Assembly: GCA_937914725.1 (NCBI GenBank)
Contig: CALDMJ010000001.1
Coordinates: forward strand, 1-14,848
Reading direction: 5' to 3'
Length of the DNA stretch: 14,848 nt
From: an uncultured Clostridia bacterium
Lineage (GTDB): Bacteria > Bacillota > Clostridia > Christensenellales > UBA1242
In this document: positions 7,014-13,907 of the stretch, piece after piece
Numbering within the stretch: position 1 is the stretch's first letter
Layout: each line of letters starts with the position of its first letter
The notes under the pieces: model-generated
Told to the model about the DNA's origin: nothing
Databases searched by the model: none
Seen by the model: only the letters and a program-made list of their open reading frames with translations
Program-made: the position numbers and the translations under genes

Positions 7014-7325
7014 ATGGTGGAAAATGAAATTATTGCACGTGAATACAAGTCATTTGAAGATATAAAACGCAAACGTGATGACGGTGGTGAATTTTGGCTT
7101 GCAAGAGAGTTATAAAAAGTGCTAGAGTATACAGAATGGAGAAATTTTAGCAAAGTTATTGATAGGGCAATGCTTGCTTGCAAAAATGCGGGATTTGAAG
7201 TGGCTGACCATTTTGTTGAAGTCAGCAAAACGGTAGAAATGCCAATAAAACCAACGAAAAATAAATGGAATTTTGGTTTTGTTGAGGTCAACAAAACCAA
7301 AACAAAGTCAATATTATTGTTGTAA
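7014..7325 (+). pseudogene. dinD: Broken dinD (DNA-damage-inducible protein D), N-terminal fragment
   Basis: Read as one frame this encodes MVENEIIAREYKSFEDIK, then GGEFWLAREL, a UAA stop (7113-7115), then KVLEYTEWRNFSKVID, RAMLACKNAGFEVADHFVEV and SKTVEM. That is the N-terminal part of the DinD family, whose members carry EFW-ARELAKVLEY, a RNF-PVI-KA--AC motif and DHF-EV--MVE. The UAA replaces the residue between L and KVLEY and could come from a single CAA-to-TAA change. After about residue 75 the sequence leaves the family and the frame ends at 7325. Full-length DinD has roughly 270-280 residues, so about two thirds is missing. A Q repeat begins 15 bp later. Promoter and ribosome binding site are still intact. 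DinD relatives are SOS-induced in E. coli; no function is expected here. Confidence 0.8.
7271..7302. repeat. 32-bp near-perfect palindrome inside the dinD relic
   Basis: Fifteen bases (7271-7285, TTTTGGTTTTGTTGA) are exactly inverted at 7288-7302 with only GG between them. Part of it (7277-7297) is also a direct repeat of 7211-7231 with two mismatches, so the palindrome may have grown from a local duplication within dinD. Confidence 0.7.
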
Positions 7326-7339
7326 GGTACACCCCCCAT

Positions 7340-7440
7340 TGTCATTTCGACCAAAGACGTAGCCGACGCGGAGAAATCTCCCGGAAGGGGACGCAGTTTA
7401 TTATGGGCGAATAAATATTTTGACAGCGCTAGCATTATAA
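7340..7440 (+). repeat. Q repeat, copy C
   Basis: It begins TGTCATTTCGACC (7340-7352), has GGAGAAATCTCCCGGAAGGGG (7370-7390), an ATGGGCG segment (7403-7409) and a TGACAGCGCTAGC tail (7421-7433), matching copies A and B in order and spacing. The internal stem seen in A and B is not well formed here. It lies between the dinD relic and a bidirectional terminator. Confidence 0.85.
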
Positions 7441-7460
7441 AAAAATCATACACTTAAAAA

Positions 7461-7493
7461 AAACACACAACCTCAGGTTGTGTGTTTACTTTT
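7461..7493. terminator. Bidirectional intrinsic terminator
   Basis: AAACACACAACC (7461-7472) and GGTTGTGTGTTT (7476-7487) form a perfect 12-bp stem with a TCA loop. T6 follows close by on the plus strand (7490-7495), and an A-run precedes the stem, which serves as the T-tract for the other strand. Confidence 0.85.
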
Positions 7494-7533
7494 TTATATT
7501 GTTTTTGTGTATAATGTCACAAGAGGTAAAAAA

Positions 7534-7776
7534 ATGCTTGAAAGTATAAACATACAACAAATAATATACGAAGCGTTTCTTGAAGTGCGCAGTAAGGAAG
7601 AGCAATTACGACGCGGGCGCGCGTATGGCAAAACGCTAGATAAGTTTTATGAAACGCTGACTGAGGAGCAGCAAAAACTCTTTGATAAAGTGCTTGAACT
7701 ACAATGGGAAGAAGAATACAGTATCGAGCAAAAGTTGATACAATTTGTTCTAGAATTTGTTCGCACCCTACACTGA
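7534..7776 (+). CDS. Small helical protein, function unknown
   Basis: The encoded 80 residues (MLESINIQQIIYEAFLEV to the end FVRTLH) are charged and almost wholly alpha-helical, with YGKTLDKFYETLTEEQQKLF in the middle. The ATG at 7534 is preferred over an in-frame ATG at 7480, because AAGAGGT (7521-7527) precedes it by about 6 bp and the earlier start lies inside the terminator stem. TATAAT (7510-7515) just upstream would give a leader of only about 12 nt. The shape recalls the small Clostridial proteins of unknown function with a Y-K-x(n)-L-E-E-x-LF pattern (DUF6809-like), but I am not sure. The last few codons fall at the edge of an inverted R repeat (from about 7767), so the native C-terminus may have been replaced. 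Confidence 0.55.
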   Translation: MLESINIQQIIYEAFLEVRSKEEQLRRGRAYGKTLDKFYETLTEEQQKLFDKVLELQWEEEYSIEQKLIQFVLEFVRTLH

Positions 7777-7864
7777 CTACGTGTCTATCTCCACCGAGAA
7801 CATACAATTTATAGAAAGTACGAATTATGCCGTCCGTAACAGCAAATTGCTTGTAGGGAAAGTA
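7767..7864 (-). repeat. R repeat, inverted partial unit R5
   Basis: Read leftward from 7864: TACTTTCCCTACAAGC, then a GGACGGCATAATTCGTAC stretch, TTTCTATAAATTGTAT, and GTTCTCGG-TG-AGATAG. This matches the middle of R2 (262-340) in order. It ends near 7767, overlapping the 3' end of the small gene. The 24-bp block and terminal hairpin are missing. Confidence 0.7.
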
Positions 7865-7890
7865 TCTGTAGCGGTGCATTATGGTATCAT

Positions 7891-8068
7891 AAAAGGTACA
7901 AAGCAAAATAACTATGTACATTTGTTGTTGTAGTGTTGTGTTACCCAGCCAAACCTGCAGCCGTGGGGCTATCCCCATCGAGGATAAGTGCATTTAGTAA
8001 GCGCTCAAGTTTGCCGCCCACATAAGTCGCTGACGCGTAGGGAAAGTACCTGCACTAATGGCGTTTGC
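7891..8068 (-). repeat. R repeat, inverted unit R4
   Basis: Read leftward from 8068: GCAAACGCCATTAGTGCAGG (shared in part with R3), TACTTTCCCTACGCG, GGGCGGCAAAC, then GGGATAGCCCCACGGCTGCA followed by GGTTTGG, and a degenerate terminal hairpin. The hairpin here (7895-7920) has one T-T mismatch in the stem and a broken T-tract, so it looks decayed. The GATAGCCCC-GCTGCAGG part matches R1 (131-150). Confidence 0.75.
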
Positions 8069-8072
8069 CATA

Positions 8073-8131
8073 TTGACAAGGGGAGAAAAATTTGGTATAA
8101 TAGAGGTAAATTAACGGGGTGAGTAGGGGAG
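8073..8131 (+). promoter_or_regulatory. Consensus promoter of the PHP-domain gene
   Basis: TTGACA (8073-8078) and TATAAT (8096-8101) are separated by exactly 17 bp. TGG at 8093-8095 adds an extended -10. It starts 5 bp beyond the edge of inverted repeat R4. Transcription would start near 8108. The ribosome binding site AGGGGAG (8125-8131) is 3 bp before the ATG at 8135. It is the strongest promoter in the window. Confidence 0.85.
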
Positions 8132-8134
8132 CAT

Positions 8135-9802
8135 ATGAAAAAAGGTTTAATCGATTTGCACATACACACTACTTATAGCGGCGAGGGTATCAAAACCACG
8201 CCGTCCGAAATTATTGAGTTGGCACTCATCAAAGGTGTCGAAACATTGGCAATCACCGACCACAACACTACACTAGGCTGTATTTCGGCGCTTAAGTATA
8301 TCGAGCGTAATCCTGAACTATGCGAAGATTTAAACTTTATCACAGGCATCGAAATATCTTGTGACACGACAAGCGTTTTGTCGTACCGTGACGAGCAAGG
8401 GCACTTGCGTTCATCGCTAGCCGGCGGAATTCATATGCTAGGCTATGGAATCGACCCATATAATGAAGGCTTTCTTGATCTCGCGCGCTTTTATCGCAGC
8501 GACACTGGCAAACGCACGCTCGCAGCATATAAATTTATCCGCAGATTTTACGGCATAACCGTCAATAAAAATACGCTTTATGAAGTAATTAATGAACTGG
8601 AAAATGATATTGCAAGCGGCGAATATACGCAGGATGAAGTTTCGCAGGAACTTTTGGCGCGCGCACTCACAACAGGACGAAGTGCGCCGCTCGGTCGCAA
8701 AAATCAGTACGAAAACTTTTGCAAAAATGTAATCAACCGCGACAAACAAACGTATAATGATTATCTATATAGGGTGCGCAAAATGTTTGCAGTCTCAGGC
8801 GACCAACTCGACGAAATGGCAAAGCAAGACATCTATGAAATGATGGACCTTATTGAGCGTTCTGGCGGCGTCGCAGTGCTTGCGCACCCAACATTCTACC
8901 GCCCGAAACGTGAGTTGTCGGTCGCTGACTTTGAACTTTTAAGCGAGTTTATAGACAAAGTGACGGCGCATTATAATGAATATACGGGCGAATTTATGCG
9001 CGGCATCGTGGGTATCGAACTTTTGCACGGAAGCAGTTTCGATGACCAGTTTAGATTCAAATTTTACGACAATATTATCAAAAACAAGGGGCTTTTCATT
9101 ACGGGCGGCAGTGATTCGCACATTATAAATGTTAAAACTAACAATTTGGGCTATATTAGGCACAACTTTAGTATAAAACATCTTGATTTTGTTGATAGGC
9201 TTGACGAAATACTGGAACTAAGTCAACGCGCCACAAGTATCAAGAAACAAAAAGAACGCGATTACAAAATTTTGCAAGGCGCGCAAGCGGGCAATAAAGG
9301 CGTCGACGAACAAGCAGTGCTTTACAATGACTACAAAGCAGTCAAAGCGCGCGAAATTATCGAAAGTCAAACAATTAGTAAAAAACTGTTGTCGTTTGAA
9401 AACGAAATTGCAACAGTTATGTTTGCATTGAAAGAAAAACTGTTTGAGTATGAGGACGTCGAGAAAAACGCGCATAAAAATCCGCAAAGTTTGCAAGAGT
9501 GGACATCACTATATGCAATGTATATGCAATCAATTATTGAGAATCAAGATGTATTTTTTGGTGATAAAGATGTTTTTTACGATTGGCTTCAACATAGGCT
9601 CGAATTTGTCAATCAAGCCTGTAACGAATTATATGATTTGGCAGCGCTTGACGCAAGTGTGCAAATGGAAAACAATTCGACTGTTAATAACCCACATTTC
9701 AAAGAATCAAAGCGAATTATGAATGCAATCGCTGCCGAAATCGAGCAAGAAAGCGCTTCGTACTGTGTTAGCAAAGTAATGCCAGACCTTGAACGTGTTT
9801 AA
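8135..9802 (+). CDS. Large PHP-domain metal-dependent phosphoesterase
   Basis: This 555-residue soluble protein has an N-terminal PHP domain, a fold that binds metals and usually cleaves phosphoester bonds (TrpH/RNase AM-type nucleases and phosphatases, histidinol phosphatase). Visible are HIH (H9, H11), TDHN (D42, H43), GIE (E73), H100 in GGIHMLGYGI, LAHP (H251) and GGSDSH (D327, H329). Two positions usually kept in TrpH-type relatives look changed: the aspartate of YSDG is YSGE here (G16, E17), and the histidine of the RPH-x-ARAL motif is replaced (L173 in QELLARAL). The stretch between H100 and H251 is longer than in the roughly 280-residue relatives. Residues about 370-555 are an extra helical, Gln/Glu/Lys-rich region I do not recognise. 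Substrate unknown. It is monocistronic or leads into the gtrA-like gene, 180 bp away. Confidence 0.85.
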   Translation: MKKGLIDLHIHTTYSGEGIKTTPSEIIELALIKGVETLAITDHNTTLGCISALKYIERNPELCEDLNFITGIEISCDTTSVLSYRDEQGHLRSSLAGGIHMLGYGIDPYNEGFLDLARFYRSDTGKRTLAAYKFIRRFYGITVNKNTLYEVINELENDIASGEYTQDEVSQELLARALTTGRSAPLGRKNQYENFCKNVINRDKQTYNDYLYRVRKMFAVSGDQLDEMAKQDIYEMMDLIERSGGVAVLAHPTFYRPKRELSVADFELLSEFIDKVTAHYNEYTGEFMRGIVGIELLHGSSFDDQFRFKFYDNIIKNKGLFITGGSDSHIINVKTNNLGYIRHNFSIKHLDFVDRLDEILELSQRATSIKKQKERDYKILQGAQAGNKGVDEQAVLYNDYKAVKAREIIESQTISKKLLSFENEIATVMFALKEKLFEYEDVEKNAHKNPQSLQEWTSLYAMYMQSIIENQDVFFGDKDVFYDWLQHRLEFVNQACNELYDLAALDASVQMENNSTVNNPHFKESKRIMNAIAAEIEQESASYCVSKVMPDLERV

Positions 9803-9968
9803 TTAAATGTATCTTCTGCGCAAAGTTTGTGAGTTTTGGCTGTCGATGTTGTGTACAATAATGTTTCTAAACACAATAAAAATGTTAGTTAATTTATACT
9901 TAAATTTATTGGTAAATTAAATTTATCAAAGTTAATTGAGATTATAAAAATAAAAGGAAGTGCGCTAA
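9803..9968. other. AT-rich spacer upstream of the GtrA-like gene
   Basis: No terminator for the PHP gene was seen. A TAAATTTAT sequence occurs twice (around 9901 and 9917), with a small AATTTA-TTGG-TAAATT inverted repeat between. A weak promoter candidate is TTGGCT (9836-9841), 17 bp, TAATGT. AAGGAAG (9954-9960) is a good ribosome binding site but belongs to the ATG at 9969. Confidence 0.35.
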
Positions 9969-9983
9969 ATGTTTGGGTCGTGA
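9969..9983 (+). other. Possible 4-codon leader ORF coupled to the gtrA-like gene
   Basis: ATG TTT GGG TCG TGA reads M-F-G-S-stop and has the best ribosome binding site of the region (AAGGAAG, 8 bp before). Its stop overlaps the ATG of the next gene as TGATG (9981-9985). The main gene's own ATG has no close ribosome binding site. This suggests translation restart at the overlap, or a frameshift in a former start region. Confidence 0.4.
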
Positions 9984-10489
9984 TGCAAGATACCGCTTGC
10001 AGCCACGACAATTCTATCGCACAAATATTTAAAATGGATAAAAAAGAATTAATGTGTCAGCTTTTTAAGTTTGTCGCATTTTCAATTTCAGCGGGCGTGA
10101 TACAAATGGGTTTGTTTACGCTGCTCAACGAACTTGTCGGCTGGAAGTACTGGCCAAGTTATTTGATTGCACTGGTAGCGTCAGTCGTGTGGAATTTTAC
10201 TTTCAACCGCAAATTTACTTTTAAATCGGCAAGCAACGTACCCAAAGCAATGACGCTTGTGCTTTTGTACTACGCCGTGTTCACTCCACTTTCAACGTTG
10301 TGGGGGCAGGCAATGGCGGATGCAGGCATCAATGAGTACATTGTGCTTGTGTTTACGATGATTGTCAATTTCGTGACGGAATTTTTGTATCAACGCTTTT
10401 TCGTCTTTCGAAAATCAATCAACACAAACAATCGTGCAAAAGTTTGCCACAAAACGAATGGTGAAGAACAAATAAATGATGCAATGTGA
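9983..10489 (+). CDS. GtrA-like four-helix membrane protein
   Basis: This 168-residue protein has four hydrophobic segments (about 28-50, 57-76, 91-112, 122-141) and the GtrA-family pattern: KFVAFSISAGVIQMGLF, then SVVWNFTFNRKFTF, and a final NFVTEFLYQRFFVF-R. GtrA-like proteins are thought to help move lipid-linked sugars across the membrane in polysaccharide or O-antigen decoration. No glycosyltransferase gene is adjacent, so its partner is not in the window. The ATG at 9983 is chosen because it overlaps the small leader ORF; a GTG just before it (9980) and an ATG at 10034 are alternatives. The last starts directly before the conserved part (MDKKELMCQLF). The C-terminal tail after about 145 is polar and variable. 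A bidirectional terminator follows. Confidence 0.88.
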   Translation: MQDTACSHDNSIAQIFKMDKKELMCQLFKFVAFSISAGVIQMGLFTLLNELVGWKYWPSYLIALVASVVWNFTFNRKFTFKSASNVPKAMTLVLLYYAVFTPLSTLWGQAMADAGINEYIVLVFTMIVNFVTEFLYQRFFVFRKSINTNNRAKVCHKTNGEEQINDAM

Positions 10490-10494
10490 ATTAA

Positions 10495-10538
10495 AAAAAA
10501 CAATTTTTCTTGTAAAATGCGATGAAAAATTGTTTTTT
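10495..10538. terminator. Bidirectional terminator between convergent genes
   Basis: A6 plus CAATTTTTC (10495-10509) and GAAAAATTG plus T6 (10524-10538) form a perfect 15-bp inverted repeat with a 14-nt loop. The T-run serves the GtrA-like gene, and the A-run serves the leftward Ig-like gene whose stop codon is at 10541. Confidence 0.9.
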
Positions 10539-10540
10539 CT

Positions 10541-12583
10541 TTATTCAACTATTATAGTGAGTGTGGCTACGACTTTGCCGTCCTTGCTTATTTGTAGTGA
10601 ATATTCACCCAAAGGGAAGTCAATAAACGTAATTTCGTTATCAATTTTTGCGATGATAAACCCATTAGCGTGTACAGCATTATTTGTCGAATAAATCAAT
10701 TCTTTGTTTTTAGTAAATATTTCAATGACTGCATTGTCAAATTTTGTTGTACTTCCAATTTCCCCATTCTCAAAAATACGTCTAAATATTGAAATGGTTA
10801 TGGAAGTGGCTGTGCTAATTTTTAATACTGATTTTTCGCTGTCAATTTCTTTGTAGTTGTAAATAAATGTGAACTCTTGCAAAATTGTCAAATTGTACGT
10901 ATGTTCAATCTTTGAATTGTTTTCCAAAATTTTGATATTGGCGCTGCCATACTTTATGGCTTGGAAACTAAATTTATCGTTTGAGTCATTTGCAAAATAC
11001 TGAGAAAATGTTTTGCCATTTTCAAACGTGACTTCAAAATTAGTGAGTGCGTAGGAAGGTGCGAAAGTTGGCACAAGTGAAAATGTATCATACAAAAACA
11101 AGTTTTGGGGGACATTGGCGAATGTGATTTCACTAGGAATAACTTTTTCTACATTAATATTTTTTGTGCATACCGCACCAGAGTCGTCGGTTGCGGATAT
11201 AGTAATCGTTGCGCTTCCCACAGATAGCGCTTTCACAACAAAAGTGTTGTCCTTTTTATTAATTTCAATGTTTGTAGAGTCGGTTGCCATTGTAAAATTT
11301 TTGGTTGCAACTACATTATCAATTGATGTTTTGATTGCCAAACTATTGAAATAGCCGTCATCATTCGCATTAGTCTCGTAATCATTATTGAAAAGGTAAA
11401 GGCAATCGCGTGAAGTGGCATTATCATCCACTAAACAAAAGTCAATTGTTTGAATGAATTTTTGCAGTGGTATTTCTAAATAAAAAGTTTCAGCACACTT
11501 TGTGTTCGGGTCAGATGCGAAAATAATTATGTTTGAGTTGTCTAATTTTGTGAAAGTCACATCAAATGTTTGTAAGCCCGTGCTTTCAATATTTGAAGTC
11601 ACAATGCCCGCAAAAGTTGGCATACCTAAAATAGGTTTGTTGAAAGTCAAGTGCAGTTTATAAACTTCAGGCGTTCCGTCCGCTTTGGTGGAGTAAAGCA
11701 GGGTATCAATTTGGGAGTCGCCTTTCATAAATGAATATTCCGTAACTTCCAGTTGCGGCGCAATCTCGACAATGATACTTTTTGAAATCGTAGTATTGTT
11801 ACTTGAAAAAGTGTTTACAACAATTTGCGTCGTACCAACTTTGTGCGCCGTCAAAATACCGTTTTCATATGATAAGTACTTGTTATCATAAATAAATTCT
11901 GTATCAATTTTGTCGCCGACTACATTTTCGTACTCAATAAATGTTTTAGTGATTTGAGTGCCGATATTCATATAAATTGTATCATCAATAATATTTTTAG
12001 CATAAACATAGTTTTTGACATTAACTTCTAAATTTGCAGTTATACTGCAAGAATTACCTAGTATAGTTGCTGAAATTTGTGTTTTACCCGCAAATTTTGC
12101 AAAAACGCAATTATCTTCAACCGAAATAATATTGTTGTCAAAAGAAAGTTCACATTTATTATATGTTAAACCATTGACAATCAAAGAAAAATTTGCATAA
12201 GTATCATCTCCGCTTGTGTGCAAGGTGATTGACGCCTTATTAAAGGCAATTGTTTTTGCATAAATTATTAGTTCAATAATTTTCTCTTTGCGCGACGTAC
12301 GCTTTGAAACATATAATTTTGTTTTTCCGCAAGCAAGAGTTACAATTTTGTTGTTTTCAATTTTTGCAATGTCAGTATCTTCAATTTTAAATGAGAATTT
12401 ATCTAGAACCTGTGTTACTTTTGAAAGATTGAAAGTGTCGCCATAAGCAATTTCGATTTGATTTTGATTAATTTTCAGGTCTTCATCGTTTCCGCCAAGC
12501 GTGAGCGGAAGCACCACACAAAGCGCAACAACAATTGCAAGTGCGATGCCCGAAATACCAATGAATAATTTTTTGCTGAACAT
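10541..12583 (-). CDS. Membrane-anchored Ig-like domain protein
   Basis: This is a 680-residue exported protein. Residues 1-6 include two lysines, followed by a long hydrophobic segment (about 7-29) that acts as a signal anchor or signal peptide; the cysteine in VALCVV lacks a lipobox. The rest is almost all beta-strand, in about six or seven modules resembling bacterial Ig-like (BIG2-type) domains. Telling stretches are KIENNKIVTLACGKTKLYV, YENGILTAHKVGTTQIVVNT and VVKALSVGSATITISA, each with the G-T/A-x-I-x-V ending of BIG2. Isoleucine, asparagine and threonine are abundant, and no enzyme motif is visible. Its ribosome binding site AGGGG is at 12592-12588, 4 bp before the ATG. It has its own promoter and lies about 275 bp beyond the kinase gene on the same strand. 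It shares domain type but no obvious sequence with the lipoprotein at 910-3435. Confidence 0.75.
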   Translation of the reverse strand: MFSKKLFIGISGIALAIVVALCVVLPLTLGGNDEDLKINQNQIEIAYGDTFNLSKVTQVLDKFSFKIEDTDIAKIENNKIVTLACGKTKLYVSKRTSRKEKIIELIIYAKTIAFNKASITLHTSGDDTYANFSLIVNGLTYNKCELSFDNNIISVEDNCVFAKFAGKTQISATILGNSCSITANLEVNVKNYVYAKNIIDDTIYMNIGTQITKTFIEYENVVGDKIDTEFIYDNKYLSYENGILTAHKVGTTQIVVNTFSSNNTTISKSIIVEIAPQLEVTEYSFMKGDSQIDTLLYSTKADGTPEVYKLHLTFNKPILGMPTFAGIVTSNIESTGLQTFDVTFTKLDNSNIIIFASDPNTKCAETFYLEIPLQKFIQTIDFCLVDDNATSRDCLYLFNNDYETNANDDGYFNSLAIKTSIDNVVATKNFTMATDSTNIEINKKDNTFVVKALSVGSATITISATDDSGAVCTKNINVEKVIPSEITFANVPQNLFLYDTFSLVPTFAPSYALTNFEVTFENGKTFSQYFANDSNDKFSFQAIKYGSANIKILENNSKIEHTYNLTILQEFTFIYNYKEIDSEKSVLKISTATSITISIFRRIFENGEIGSTTKFDNAVIEIFTKNKELIYSTNNAVHANGFIIAKIDNEITFIDFPLGEYSLQISKDGKVVATLTIIVE

Positions 12584-12627
12584 ATTTCCCCTAAGTGACT
12601 ATTATTTGTTTTAATTTTATCTACCAT

Positions 12628-12656
12628 ATTTTACCAAATTTCGACAAAAAAATCAA
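12628..12656 (-). promoter_or_regulatory. Promoter of the leftward Ig-like gene
   Basis: On the minus strand TTGATT (12656-12651) and TAAAAT (12633-12628) are 17 bp apart, with TGG as extended -10. The -35 box lies in the 3' arm and T-tract of the terminator just upstream, so terminator and promoter overlap. Confidence 0.6.
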
Positions 12657-12670
12657 CCCCTTCGGGTTGA
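12646..12670 (-). terminator. Terminator of the response regulator-kinase operon
   Basis: Read leftward, TCAACCC (12670-12664), loop GAAG, and GGGTTGA (12659-12653) form a perfect 7-bp stem followed by T7 (12652-12646). It lies about 190 bp past the kinase stop codon. There is no T-tract on the plus strand. Confidence 0.8.
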
Positions 12671-12857
12671 AATGCACAATTACTACTTATTTTCAGCAAT
12701 AGTATGCCGTTTTGAATGTAGTGCCATTATTTAAATAAATTCTACTTACCAGTAAAATGAGAGATAGCAATTAAATTGATTTAATCAATCAGTTTTATTT
12801 TCATTTGCGTTTATATTCCTATTTTATTTATAATTATTAAATAATAAATGCACAACC
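12671..12857. other. AT-rich spacer, no gene
   Basis: This is the 3' untranslated stretch after the kinase gene. It holds an ATTGATT-T-AATCAAT palindrome (12775-12789) and a TTATTTA-N7-TAAATAA inverted repeat (about 12824-12844). Both are made of A and T almost entirely and may be chance. Confidence 0.4.
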
Positions 12858-13907
12858 TCATTTTGTTTCAGTTGGTAGCAAAACGGTGAAAGTTGTGCCG
12901 ATGTTTTGGGTGGAGTCTACGTCGATTTTGCCATTGCAAATATGTAAAATGCGCTTGACAAGCGCAAGCCCAAGCCCGTTGCCGTCCTTTGAGTGCGAAG
13001 TGTCACCTTGATAGAACTTGTCGAAAATCTTACTTTTCGTTTCTTCATCCATACCGATGCCATCATCTTTGATTTTGACGCAAATGTTGTCATTTTCTTT
13101 GTAAAGTTTAATTTCTATATTGCCATTGTCGTCGCAAAACTTGACTGCGTTGCCGATGATGTTTTGCCAGACTTGCGACAATAGTTCTTCATAGCCGACA
13201 TATTTTGTGTTTGGCAATTCGAGCGCAAAATTGATGTTTTTCTTGCTCCACGCAGGTTCAAGCGTCAAAATGCACTGGCGCAACTGTTCGTCAAGCAAAA
13301 ACTCCGTTTTGTTGAGTGATATTTCTTGATGCTCTATGCGCGAAAGATTTAAAATATTAGTTGTCAAGTTTGAAAGTTTTTTGATATTGTCGTCAAGTAT
13401 TTTTTCGTACTGCGCGCGCGTTTCTTCGTCAAGATTATCGTGCCTCAGCGCCTTTGAGTAGGACTGAATGACGGAAAGGGGAGTCTTGAATTCGTGCGAC
13501 ACATTGGAGATAAAATCTTCCTTTAGTGTTTCAATGCCTTTAAGTTCGTGCACCATTTTGTTGAAGTTTTCAATATAAGAATCAATATCTTCGTTGCCCG
13601 TCAGCGCAACTTCGACATCAAAGTCTCCGCGAGCCACGCGCTCCGTCGCGTTCTCAAGTTGCTTTATCGCGCGACTAACCTTTGCATTGCCCACGCAAAT
13701 TACAAACAGAACAAGACAAAACAGTGAAAACATCGCGAGCAAGTACCCGCCAAACGGGTTCGGCTGCCCCTTGAACCACGATCCGCGCGCGAACCCGAAA
13801 ATCGAAATCGTCGCAATTATTGCAAATGTGATGACCAAAATCCAAAGCACAATAATGGTTTGCTTTATAAAAATGCGACTTATCTTGTTGTCCTTTTGTT
13901 TTTTCAT
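12858..13907 (-). CDS. Sensor histidine kinase with very short external loop
   Basis: This 349-residue membrane kinase is the sensor of a two-component system. In order: transmembrane helix 1 (about 14-39), a loop of only some 12-15 residues (GSWFKGQPNPFGG), transmembrane helix 2 (about 54-73), a HAMP linker (about 75-127), the dimerisation and phosphoacceptor helix with H138 in NVSHEFKTPLS, and an ATPase domain with N box QNIIGNAVKF (N249, N253), G1 box DDGIGM (281-286), F box FDKFYQ (295-300) and G2 box GNGLGLAL (309-316). All kinase motifs are intact. The tiny loop means no external sensor domain, as in intramembrane-sensing kinases that respond to envelope stress or to a partner membrane protein. 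Its ATG overlaps the regulator's TGA as ATGA (13907-13904), so translation is coupled. The ligand is unknown. Confidence 0.93.
   Translation of the reverse strand: MKKQKDNKISRIFIKQTIIVLWILVITFAIIATISIFGFARGSWFKGQPNPFGGYLLAMFSLFCLVLFVICVGNAKVSRAIKQLENATERVARGDFDVEVALTGNEDIDSYIENFNKMVHELKGIETLKEDFISNVSHEFKTPLSVIQSYSKALRHDNLDEETRAQYEKILDDNIKKLSNLTTNILNLSRIEHQEISLNKTEFLLDEQLRQCILTLEPAWSKKNINFALELPNTKYVGYEELLSQVWQNIIGNAVKFCDDNGNIEIKLYKENDNICVKIKDDGIGMDEETKSKIFDKFYQGDTSHSKDGNGLGLALVKRILHICNGKIDVDSTQNIGTTFTVLLPTETK

Noticed and set aside
7113..7115. Recoding of UAA in dinD as a sense codon
   Set aside because: UAA ends other genes normally in this window (for example at 9800-9802 and 3433-3435), and the rest of the dinD frame is truncated anyway.
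6968..7453. 161-codon minus-strand reading frame
   Set aside because: It runs opposite to the dinD relic and through Q copy C. The dinD protein match on the plus strand is far stronger.
7517..7993. 158-codon minus-strand reading frame
   Set aside because: Composed of R repeats and the shadow of the 80-residue gene; no ribosome binding site.
10476..10694. 72-codon plus-strand reading frame after the GtrA-like gene
   Set aside because: It crosses the bidirectional terminator and runs antisense to the end of the Ig-like gene.
12775..12789. ATTGATT-T-AATCAAT palindrome as an operator
   Set aside because: It lies downstream of the kinase gene and before a terminator, away from any promoter; in such AT-rich DNA it can be chance.
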